DNA of 10,390 nucleotides from Acidobacteriota bacterium (GTDB lineage Bacteria; Acidobacteriota; UBA6911; RPQK01; JADFOI01), in assembly GCA_022545645.1 (NCBI GenBank), contig JACZQQ010000080.1, positions 1-10,390 on the forward strand, written 5' to 3'. Below, piece after piece: positions 1-5,856 of the stretch. Position 1 is the stretch's first letter. Each line of letters starts with the position of its first letter. The notes under the pieces are model-generated. The model was not told the origin of the DNA and made no database searches. It saw only the letters and a list, made by a program, of their open reading frames with translations. The position numbers and the translations under genes were made by a program.

Positions 1-692
1 GCTTCTTCTGATGGCTGTTGTTGCAGGTCTTCTTCTGTTGCCGCTGCTGCTGCCGCCTCTTCTTCTTCCGGCTCTTCTTCTCGTTGCTGGCTCTCGGCTT
101 CTTCTTCAGTCGGCAGGTCTTCCGGTTCTGGAGGAATGACGCTCTCTGTTGCCATCGACTGTTTCATTTCTTTGAGCCTCGCTTCCAATTCGGCAACGAT
201 CGCATCGCTTTCTTCGTCCTTCTTCTTGATCTTGCTCACCGGCTCGTCACCTTCCACCAGGATGGAAAGCAGAAGTTCGGCCGTCACCTCGCTGTGAGGC
301 CGGACCTCGATTCTGTAATTGCCAATGCTTTTGATGGGTTGGTTGAGAACAATCTTTCGACGATCCAGCTGTATGCCAGTGGTTTTGAGAAGATCGGCGA
401 TATCCTTGGAAGTCACGGACCCGAAGAGCGTCCCGGTCTCGCCTGATTTGCGACTGAGCATCAGATGCAATTGGTTGAGCTCTTGTGTGAGCAGCTCGGC
501 TTCCTCCTGGTACTTGGATTCTTTTTTAGCCATGGCCAGCCGTTGCTGTTCAATCATCTTTCTGTTTCCGGGTGTTGCAGGAATAGCTAAACTCTTTGGA
601 ATGAGATAATTTCGACCATAGCCATCGGCCACTCTCACCACCGTTCCTCTTTTGCCCAGTTCAAACACGTCGTCGATCAGAATGACTTCCAT
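1..692 (-). CDS. rplI: 50S ribosomal protein L9 (bL9), 3' end beyond window, with long acidic C-terminal extension
   Basis: bL9 binds 23S rRNA near the L1 stalk and helps maintain reading frame. 230 codons are readable on the minus strand without a stop. The N-terminal domain is clear: MEVILIDDVFELGKRG at residues 1–16, then a GYGRNYLIPKSLA segment at about 24–36. A charged linker helix (about 43–78) leads to the C-terminal domain, which has GTLFGSVTSKDIADLL at 87–102 and ends near residue 146. Typical bL9 is about 150 residues. Here a further 80 or more follow: a lysine/glutamate-rich, probably helical stretch (about 154–180), then a Pro/Glu/Ala low-complexity tail with a six-alanine run near 213–218. 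The start is ATG at 692, with AGAGG ten bases upstream. rpsR lies 93 bases upstream, as in the usual rpsF–rpsR–rplI order, here without ssb. The true C-terminus is not visible. The family call is certain; the function of the tail is unknown. Confidence 0.96.
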   Translation of the reverse strand, partial: MEVILIDDVFELGKRGTVVRVADGYGRNYLIPKSLAIPATPGNRKMIEQQRLAMAKKESKYQEEAELLTQELNQLHLMLSRKSGETGTLFGSVTSKDIADLLKTTGIQLDRRKIVLNQPIKSIGNYRIEVRPHSEVTAELLLSILVEGDEPVSKIKKKDEESDAIVAELEARLKEMKQSMATESVIPPEPEDLPTEEEAESQQREEEPEEEEAAAAAATEEDLQQQPSEE

Positions 693-785
693 AGCGCATA
701 TTCCTCTCACTTCTCGGACCGTTGAAAGGTAGCCCGGCTGGATGACCAGGACAGAAACTGAATTCCGTGAACATTCGCCAGCGAC

Positions 786-998
786 TCAGTCGGGGGTGTA
801 GGGGAGCAAGGCTAGCTGTCGTGCCCGCTTGATAGCCCTGGACAGCTTTCTCTGGTGTGTACTGCACACTCCGGAAATCCGGCTGGGGGTGATCTTGGAA
901 CCTTCAGGCACAAACGAACTCAGTATCTTCACATCTTTGTAGTCGATGTAATCGACCTTGTCCGAGCAGAATTTGCAGTACCTTCTTTGCTTCCTCAC
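786..998 (-). CDS. rpsR: 30S ribosomal protein S18 (bS18), zinc-binding (C+) form
   Basis: bS18 pairs with S6 on the platform of the 30S subunit. The 70-residue protein is of normal length. It carries the diagnostic core IDYKDVKIL (18–26), a GSKITPSRISGV segment (33–44) and the C-terminal RAIKRARQLALLPY (about 54–67). Cys8, Cys11, Cys45 and His48 form a CxxC…CxxH set, as in zinc-containing bS18. This differs from the E. coli type, which lacks the full set. The start is GTG at 998, and its bases overlap the TGA stop of rpsF (GTGA), implying translational coupling. It sits between rpsF and rplI with no ssb in between. Confidence 0.97.
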   Translation of the reverse strand: MRKQRRYCKFCSDKVDYIDYKDVKILSSFVPEGSKITPSRISGVCSTHQRKLSRAIKRARQLALLPYTPD

Positions 999-1411
999 TT
1001 CTCGTCTCCTGCCGCTACCGTGACGGTTGTCTCGCTTTGGATACCCTTGGCTGGTCTAGTTCGTTCATTTCGTTCCTTTTTCTTCTTTCGGCGAGCTTTG
1101 AATTTTTCAGCCCGTTTGAGATCCAGATCGACGCGTACCGTCAAAAAGCGGATCACCGAATCACTCACCTTGAATCTTCTCTCTAACTCGCTCACCGCTT
1201 CAGCACTGAGTTCTTCCAGCGTAAGAATGATGTAGATGCCTTCAGTGTGCCTCTTGATCGGATAGGCCAGCTTTCTCTTTCCCCACTGCTCGATCTCGGC
1301 AATTTGAGCTCCCTTTTCCTCCGCTGCCTTTTTGAAGGTTTCGGTAGACTGCTCCACGTCATCCTCCGTCAGTGTCGGAGCCAGAATCACCACCACCTCG
1401 TATCTTCTCAT
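995..1411 (-). CDS. rpsF: 30S ribosomal protein S6 (bS6)
   Basis: bS6 forms a heterodimer with S18 on the central domain of 16S rRNA. The 138-residue product opens with MRRYEVVVILAPTLTEDDVE (1–20), the usual first strand and helix. The family segment WGKRKLAYPIKRHTEGIYI follows at about 43–61. The core ends near residue 96, followed by a strongly basic tail (about 98–116, with KARRKKKKER) and a short polar end. The start is ATG at 1411; the best Shine-Dalgarno, AGAGGA, lies ten bases upstream. The TGA stop overlaps the GTG start of rpsR. The 111-base upstream gap contains promoter-like and stem-loop elements listed separately, so rpsF probably heads its own transcript or is controlled there. 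S6:S18 autoregulation of this operon is known in several bacteria. Confidence 0.97.
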   Translation of the reverse strand: MRRYEVVVILAPTLTEDDVEQSTETFKKAAEEKGAQIAEIEQWGKRKLAYPIKRHTEGIYIILTLEELSAEAVSELERRFKVSDSVIRFLTVRVDLDLKRAEKFKARRKKKKERNERTRPAKGIQSETTVTVAAGDEK

Positions 1412-1429
1412 CCTAAAGAAATCCTCTTA

Positions 1430-1460
1430 AGCAGCTGACAATCACCGTGTTGAGGCTGCT
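1430..1460 (-). promoter_or_regulatory. Stem-loop in rpsF leader
   Basis: On the transcribed strand AGCAGC and GCTGCT form a perfect 6-bp stem, enclosing 19 bases with a possible inner 3-bp CAA/TTG helix. The 3' arm ends a few bases before the AAGAGGA ribosome-binding site of rpsF, so folding could affect initiation. There is no T run after it, so it is not an intrinsic terminator. It could be a leader for S6:S18 feedback, but I do not find the CCG trinucleotide expected in the published S6:S18 mRNA motif. The stem is seen directly; its role is inferred. Confidence 0.35.
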
Positions 1461-1467
1461 GGTTTTG

Positions 1468-1490
1468 AAAAAAGTGCATTTTAGCACACT
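1468..1490 (-). terminator. Weak intrinsic terminator candidate after hppA
   Basis: On the minus strand GTGC, a six-base TAAAAT loop and GCAC are followed by T6. An alternative pairing, AGTGTG with TGCACT, gives six pairs including two G·U. It lies 33–55 bases beyond the hppA stop. The stem is short, so termination would be partial. The same bases contain an extended -10 candidate, so the two readings compete. Confidence 0.35.
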
Positions 1491-1507
1491 CCCCTGCATC
1501 TCCCCAA
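1478..1507 (-). promoter_or_regulatory. Candidate promoter for rpsF–rpsR–rplI
   Basis: The minus strand has TGCTAAAAT, an extended -10 with 5 of 6 matches to TATAAT, at 1478–1486. A weak TTGGGG -35 (1502–1507) lies 18 bases upstream. Transcription from here would start near 1471 and give a leader of about 60 bases containing the AGCAGC/GCTGCT stem-loop. The context fits: it lies in the largest gap of the cluster, before a ribosomal operon. The -35 match is poor, so this is tentative. Confidence 0.35.
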
Positions 1508-1522
1508 ACTCTCCTAGGTACA

Positions 1523-3520
1523 TCATCGCAGCAAGGGAGCGATGACCAGAGAGACGATGGACATCAGCTTGATCAGGATATTCATGGCAGGGCCACTGGT
1601 GTCTTTAAAGGGGTCACCGACGGTGTCCCCCACAACCGCAGCCTTATGCACATCAGAGCCTTTACCGCCGAGATAACCCGCTTCGATATATTTCTTGGCA
1701 TTATCCCAGGCCCCTCCGGCGTTGGACATGAACAGTGCCAGCAAGACACCGGTAAGTGTGGCACCGGCCAGCATGCCTCCGAGAGCAGCAGCGCCCAGGG
1801 TGGTCCCAAGGATCACGGGGGAGGCCACAGCGACCACACCCGGCAGTACCATTTCTCGGAGAGCGGCTCGTGTGGAGATGTCCACGCAACGGGCGGTGTC
1901 GGGTCGAGCCGTACCTTCAAGCAATCCCGGTATCTCCCGGAACTGCCGGCGGACCTCCTCGACCATTTTGAAGGCGGCTCTCCCCACTGCTGACATGGTC
2001 AGATCAGCGATAAAGAAAGGCAGGATGCCTCCCACAAAGAAGCCGACCACGACTGTGGGATCGAGCAAGTTCAGAGTGGAGATCCCCACCGCTTTGGTAT
2101 AGGCAGAGAAGAGCGCAAGGGCGGTCAGAGCTGCAGAGCCAATGGCAAAGCCCTTCCCCATGGCAGCCGTGGTATTTCCAAGAGCGTCCAAGCTGTCGGT
2201 GATGCTTCGTGTTTCAGGGCCCAGGCCTCTCATCTGTGAGATTCCTCCGGCGTTGTCAGCAATGGGGCCATAGGCATCCACCGACATGGTGATTCCTACG
2301 GTCGCCAGCATTCCCACCGCGGCGATGCCGATACCGTATAGACCGGCATAGTTATAGGAAATGAGAATGGTAGCGCAGAGGGTAAAAACCGGCAGGACCG
2401 TAGACTGCATTCCCACCGCCAACCCGGCAATGATGTTGGTTGCGACTCCCGTCCTGGAGGATTCAGCAATGTGCCTGATCGGTCTTCCGGAGGTGTACCA
2501 TTCGGTCAATAGGCCAATCACAATGCCGGCAAAGGTACCTGACAGGATGGCGTAAAAAATACCGATCTCAAGCTCCATGGCATTGATGGCAAGAAAAGTC
2601 CCAACCAGCAAGAGGATGGCACTGACATAGGTGGAGTAGCGTAGGGCTGCTGCGGGCCCCAGGGTTCTCAAGACCCTCATGGAAGCAATGCCGATCAAAG
2701 AGGCAATCAACCCAATCACGATCACGGTCAGTGGGAGAACCATGTACAGATGCCGACTCTCCAAGGTGATTTCCAGGACCTTCGATGTACCGGTAGCGGC
2801 GATGGCGATGGTTGCAATGACTGAACCCACATAACTTTCGAAGATGTCGGCCCCCATCCCTGCTGTATCTCCCACGCAATCCCCCACGTTGTCGGCAATG
2901 GTAGCTGGATTTCTAGGGTCATCCTCTGGAATACCGGCCTCGATTTTTCCAACCAGGTCGGCGCCCATGTCGGCAGACTTGGTAAAGATCCCACCACCCA
3001 CCCTGGCAAAGAGGGCAATGGAACTGGCCCCCATCGCGAAACCGCTGATCGTCGCCACATCAATAAGGTCGTGATGGTAGAGCAGATAAGTGCCGCTGAC
3101 TCCAATGAGACCTAGGCTGGCAACGGAAAGGCCCATCACGGCACCTCCCGAGAAAGCCACGTTTAAAGCGAGTTCGATACCCGATTCTTCAGCGGCTTGA
3201 GTGGTGCGAACATTGGCGCGAGTGGCTGCCTTCAGTCCAATAAATCCGGCCAACATGGAACTCAAGGCACCGGCCAGAAACGTGTAGCTTGTCCAGGGAG
3301 AAATGGCATAGTAGAGAAGCCCAAAGACCACCACAATAAACCCAAATAAGATGGTGTATTCACGGCGCAGGAAAATCATCGCCCCTTGATGGATGGCCTC
3401 GGCAATTTCTTCCATTGCACTATCGGTGACCCTGATCTTCTTGATGTGGAAGTACAGGAGGCCCGCACAAATCAGTCCCAGGAGTCCCACTACGGGAAAC
3501 ACGTTGATGTAAGTCGTCAT
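1523..3520 (-). CDS. hppA: Membrane-bound K+-dependent pyrophosphatase, probably Na+-pumping
   Basis: This polytopic integral membrane enzyme hydrolyses pyrophosphate and pumps Na+ and/or H+ out of the cytoplasm. At 665 residues it has normal family length, with many hydrophobic helices throughout. Substrate and metal motifs are intact: KSADMGADLVGKIE (181–194), EDDPRNPATIADNVGDCVGD (199–218), and GDTVGDPFKDTSGPA (631–645). The GNTTAA motif (448–453) has Ala at 452, where K+-independent enzymes have Lys; this marks the K+-dependent class. Glu228 in GADIFESY occupies the position typical of Na+-PPases, rather than being shifted one helical turn as in plant K+-dependent H+-PPases. Na+ or mixed Na+/H+ transport is therefore inferred. 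The start is ATG at 3520, with AAGG ten bases upstream. It is separated from pth by 76 bases and from rpsF by 111, so it may be its own transcription unit inside a translation cluster. The family call is certain; the ion specificity is not. Confidence 0.96.
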   Translation of the reverse strand: MTTYINVFPVVGLLGLICAGLLYFHIKKIRVTDSAMEEIAEAIHQGAMIFLRREYTILFGFIVVVFGLLYYAISPWTSYTFLAGALSSMLAGFIGLKAATRANVRTTQAAEESGIELALNVAFSGGAVMGLSVASLGLIGVSGTYLLYHHDLIDVATISGFAMGASSIALFARVGGGIFTKSADMGADLVGKIEAGIPEDDPRNPATIADNVGDCVGDTAGMGADIFESYVGSVIATIAIAATGTSKVLEITLESRHLYMVLPLTVIVIGLIASLIGIASMRVLRTLGPAAALRYSTYVSAILLLVGTFLAINAMELEIGIFYAILSGTFAGIVIGLLTEWYTSGRPIRHIAESSRTGVATNIIAGLAVGMQSTVLPVFTLCATILISYNYAGLYGIGIAAVGMLATVGITMSVDAYGPIADNAGGISQMRGLGPETRSITDSLDALGNTTAAMGKGFAIGSAALTALALFSAYTKAVGISTLNLLDPTVVVGFFVGGILPFFIADLTMSAVGRAAFKMVEEVRRQFREIPGLLEGTARPDTARCVDISTRAALREMVLPGVVAVASPVILGTTLGAAALGGMLAGATLTGVLLALFMSNAGGAWDNAKKYIEAGYLGGKGSDVHKAAVVGDTVGDPFKDTSGPAMNILIKLMSIVSLVIAPLLR

Positions 3521-3596
3521 ACTTCGTTTGCCTTCATCAGGTATGGATTGGAGCCATTCGGCGATCGTTACAGCCTGGATTATGCATAGTCCGGGC

Positions 3597-4154
3597 TCAG
3601 TTGTAGATCGACATGGCTTGCTCTATGCCATCAGACACGAGGGTGTCAATGGCCTTGATGGCGCAATCCAGAGTTTCTTCAAGAACCTTGCGTTCGCCCT
3701 TTCTGAAATCGTCCAGAACGAATGCAGAATAATCATCGGGAGGTTCACCCTGTAGGATCCCGATGCGCAGTCGAGGCACGTCTTGGGTCCCCAAAGCTTC
3801 GAGGATGGACCGCATACCTTTTTGACCACTTGAGCTTCCCGATGGACGGATTCGAAGGGTTCCCAGGGGCAATGCCAGCTCGTCAAAGACAATCAGCAAC
3901 TGTGTCATGTCCACGGGGTAGTGCTCCAGGAGCTCCTGCACGGCCCTGCCACTTAAGTTCATGTAGGTTTGAGGCTTGGCGAGAATCACTTCCTCTCCGG
4001 CCCGTTCCACACTGCAGGTGAGTGAATGACTGCCCCGTCGCTTAAACTTCCTGCCTGCTTCTGCAGCCATCAAATCCACCAACATGAATCCTACGTTGTG
4101 CCTGTTGTTCGAATAGGAGCGACCCGGATTTCCCAAACCGGTGATGAGATACAC
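3597..4154 (-). CDS. pth: Peptidyl-tRNA hydrolase (bacterial Pth1)
   Basis: Pth1 releases tRNA from peptidyl-tRNAs that drop off ribosomes. The 185-residue length is typical. The N-terminus is MYLITGLGNPG, followed by NNRHNVGF with the catalytic His19. KPQTYMNLSG (60–69) supplies Asn66, and FDELALPLG (90–98) supplies the conserved Asp91. The glycine-rich substrate loop reads SGSSSGQKGMRSI (105–117). Many members have HNG where this one has QKG, so the Asn that contacts substrate in the E. coli enzyme is replaced by Lys; all other key residues are present. The start is GTG at 4154, chosen because it places the GLGNPG motif at the family's usual position. AAGGAG spans the end of rplY ten bases upstream, and the gap to the rplY stop is seven bases, so the two are probably translationally coupled. 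Confidence 0.97.
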   Translation of the reverse strand: MYLITGLGNPGRSYSNNRHNVGFMLVDLMAAEAGRKFKRRGSHSLTCSVERAGEEVILAKPQTYMNLSGRAVQELLEHYPVDMTQLLIVFDELALPLGTLRIRPSGSSSGQKGMRSILEALGTQDVPRLRIGILQGEPPDDYSAFVLDDFRKGERKVLEETLDCAIKAIDTLVSDGIEQAMSIYN

Positions 4155-4161
4155 GCCTGAG

Positions 4162-4866
4162 CTACTCCTTGTCTTGCTTGGCCCCTTCGTCTTTCCCTTT
4201 TCCCTTCTCCTCCGTTTCTTCTTCTTCTTCCTCGGCCTTACCCTTCTTGATCAACTCTGGCTCCTCCAGTTCTTCTTCCTCTTCGGCTATGACCTCGGGT
4301 TCTTCCTCCACATGAGGCGGCACTATGGAGAGAATCACCAGGTTTGGATCGGATAGGACGCTGATCTTGGAAAGATCAAGTTGCAAAGCCTCCACTCGAA
4401 CCGAATCACCGATCTCAAGCTCGGTGACATCCACAGGAATGTGATCCGGCACATCAGAGGGAAAACACTCCAATTCGATTTCCCGAAGGACGATGTCCAG
4501 CACCCCTCCAGCCGTCACGCCACTGGCTGTGCCCATGGTCTGGACGGGGACGGCGAAGGTCATTTTCTTGTCCAGAGCCACAACCTGGAAGTCAGCGTGC
4601 AACAGGGTCCCTTTGACAGGGTCCAACTGATAGTCGCGGATCAGAACAGTTGTGGAGTTACTCCCCACCTGGAGTTTGAAGATTGTATTATGTCCGGTTT
4701 CTGAGCATAGGATTTGGTCCACATCTCCTGTGTCGACGCTGACCGACAAGGTTTCCAGGCCTTGTCCATACAGCACAGCCGGGATTTTGCCTTGGGTGCG
4801 CAGGCGGCGGTTTGGACCCTTTCCAACCTCCTGCCGCTCCTCTGCTTGAACCGTTATTTCCGCCAT
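4162..4866 (-). CDS. rplY: 50S ribosomal protein L25/general stress protein Ctc (bL25, long form)
   Basis: bL25 binds 5S rRNA. The 234-residue protein is the long, TL5/CTC-type form. Its N-terminal 5S-binding domain (about 1–95) includes NRRLRTQGKIPAVLYG (19–34) and the hallmark RDYQLDPVKG…LLHADFQ (77–94). The C-terminal beta domain (about 98–185) includes GGVLDIVLREIELECFP (120–136) and HIPVDVTELEIGDSV (142–156). From residue 187 the sequence becomes an acidic, then mixed Lys/Glu, low-complexity tail of about 48 residues. Acidic tails are common in CTC-type L25, though this one is long. The start is ATG at 4866, with AGAGG nine bases upstream. The 52-base gap to prs contains a palindromic TATAAT element. 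It is followed within seven bases by pth, a frequent partner of rplY. Confidence 0.97.
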   Translation of the reverse strand: MAEITVQAEERQEVGKGPNRRLRTQGKIPAVLYGQGLETLSVSVDTGDVDQILCSETGHNTIFKLQVGSNSTTVLIRDYQLDPVKGTLLHADFQVVALDKKMTFAVPVQTMGTASGVTAGGVLDIVLREIELECFPSDVPDHIPVDVTELEIGDSVRVEALQLDLSKISVLSDPNLVILSIVPPHVEEEPEVIAEEEEELEEPELIKKGKAEEEEEETEEKGKGKDEGAKQDKE

Positions 4867-4893
4867 TGCTTCATGCCTCTAAGAAATTAAAAG

Positions 4894-4909
4894 GGGGTAT
4901 TATAACCCC
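4894..4909 (-). promoter_or_regulatory. Perfect hairpin with TATAAT loop between prs and rplY
   Basis: The transcribed strand reads GGGGT-TATAAT-ACCCC: a perfect 5-bp GC-rich stem whose six-base loop is an exact -10 consensus. Initiation from it would place the start near 4892 and leave about 25 bases with the AGAGG site before rplY. The upstream -35 match is weak (TTCATT at 17-base spacing). A C and then TTTTAATTT follow the stem, so a weak terminator or attenuator after prs is an alternative reading. The sequence symmetry is seen; its use is inferred. Confidence 0.45.
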
Positions 4910-4918
4910 AAGCCGGTC

Positions 4919-5854
4919 CTAAATGAAAAGCCTGCTTACCGAGGTCTCCTCATGAATCGACTTGATCGCCTCACCCAATAGGCTGGCTACACTCAGAACC
5001 TTAATTTTCGGTATTCGTTTCTCTTCGGGCAGATGAATGGTATTGGATACCAAGACACTTTCAAAGCCCGACTTCGAGAGTCGTTGGATGGCCGGCCCCG
5101 ACAGGACGGGATGGGTGGCGGCCGCAAACACCTTTTTGGCGCCTTCGCGGATGAGGGCCTCTGTAGCCCGAACCAGGGTTCCGGCGGTGTCGATCATGTC
5201 ATCTACGATGATTACATTCCTGCCCTTCACCTCTCCGATGATGTGCATGACTTCCGCTTCGTTGTCGTCCACTCGTCGCTTGTCGATAATGGCCAGACTC
5301 GTGCCCAGTCTTTTCGCATAAGCTCTGGCCTTCTCGACTCCTCCGGCATCGGGTGAAATGACCATCAGATCTTCCACCTCCAAGTCGGAGATGTATTGAA
5401 AGAAAATGGGCATGGGGAACAAATGGTCTACGGGGATGTCAAAGAAACCTTGAATTTGCCCGGCATGGAGATCCATGGTCAGTAGGCGGTGAGTCCCCGC
5501 CGCAGAAAGCAAATCCCCGACCAGTTTGGAAGAGAGCGGTACCCGTGGTTTGTCCTTTCGGTCCTGGCGAGCATACCCGTAGTAAGGGATGACGGCTGTA
5601 ATCCTCTGGGCTGAAGACCTTTTGAAGGCATCAATCATGATCAGCAGTTCCATGAGGTTTTCATTGACGGGCGGAGAAGTGGGCTGAATGATGAAGACAT
5701 CTTTCCCTCGCACATTCTCCAGAATCTGAAAATTCACTTCACCGTCACTGAAGCGCTTGAGCTTGACTTGTCCCAAAGCGACGCCCAAATGATCACAGAT
5801 CTCCTCTGCCAGAGGAAGGTTCGCGCTGCCAGAAAAAACCTTGAGGTTGGACAT
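4919..5854 (-). CDS. prs: Ribose-phosphate pyrophosphokinase (PRPP synthetase)
   Basis: Prs transfers pyrophosphate from ATP to ribose 5-phosphate, making PRPP for purine, pyrimidine, NAD, histidine and tryptophan synthesis. The 311 residues match the class I family. Visible motifs are FSDGEVNFQILENVRGKDVF (35–54), IPYYGYARQDRKD (89–101), and the metal/ATP loop TMDLHAGQIQGFFD (126–139) with His130. DKRR at 191–194 carries the catalytic-flap Lys192 and Arg194. The PRPP loop VIIVDDMIDTAGT is at 214–226. The start is ATG at 5854, only two bases after the ispE stop, so translation is probably coupled. prs and ispE are neighbours in many bacteria. Nothing in the sequence suggests loss of function. 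Confidence 0.98.
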   Translation of the reverse strand: MSNLKVFSGSANLPLAEEICDHLGVALGQVKLKRFSDGEVNFQILENVRGKDVFIIQPTSPPVNENLMELLIMIDAFKRSSAQRITAVIPYYGYARQDRKDKPRVPLSSKLVGDLLSAAGTHRLLTMDLHAGQIQGFFDIPVDHLFPMPIFFQYISDLEVEDLMVISPDAGGVEKARAYAKRLGTSLAIIDKRRVDDNEAEVMHIIGEVKGRNVIIVDDMIDTAGTLVRATEALIREGAKKVFAAATHPVLSGPAIQRLSKSGFESVLVSNTIHLPEEKRIPKIKVLSVASLLGEAIKSIHEETSVSRLFI

Positions 5855-5856
5855 GC

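Noticed and set aside
1..130. CTT/CTG-rich simple repeat at the left edge
   Set aside because: It is fully explained as the Glu/Ala-rich coding tail of rplI on the minus strand, and its third positions vary as in coding sequence.
738..749. CTGG-ATGA-CCAG hairpin in the rpsR–rplI gap
   Set aside because: A 4-bp stem with no T tract or link to a ribosome-binding site is expected by chance. I see nothing else in this 93-base gap except the rplI ribosome-binding site.
1646..2102. Overlapping open frames on the plus strand opposite hppA
   Set aside because: They lie within the conserved 3' half of the pyrophosphatase gene and their translations are low-complexity and unrecognisable.
3521..3596. 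Promoter for hppA in the 76-base gap after pth
   Set aside because: A CATAAT is present, but no reasonable -35 or extended -10 accompanies it. A promoter may exist but the sequence does not support a specific site.
4855..4874. Six-codon out-of-frame reading frame (ATG at 4874) overlapping the rplY start
   Set aside because: The AGAGG site is only one base from that ATG, too close for initiation, but nine bases from the true rplY start.
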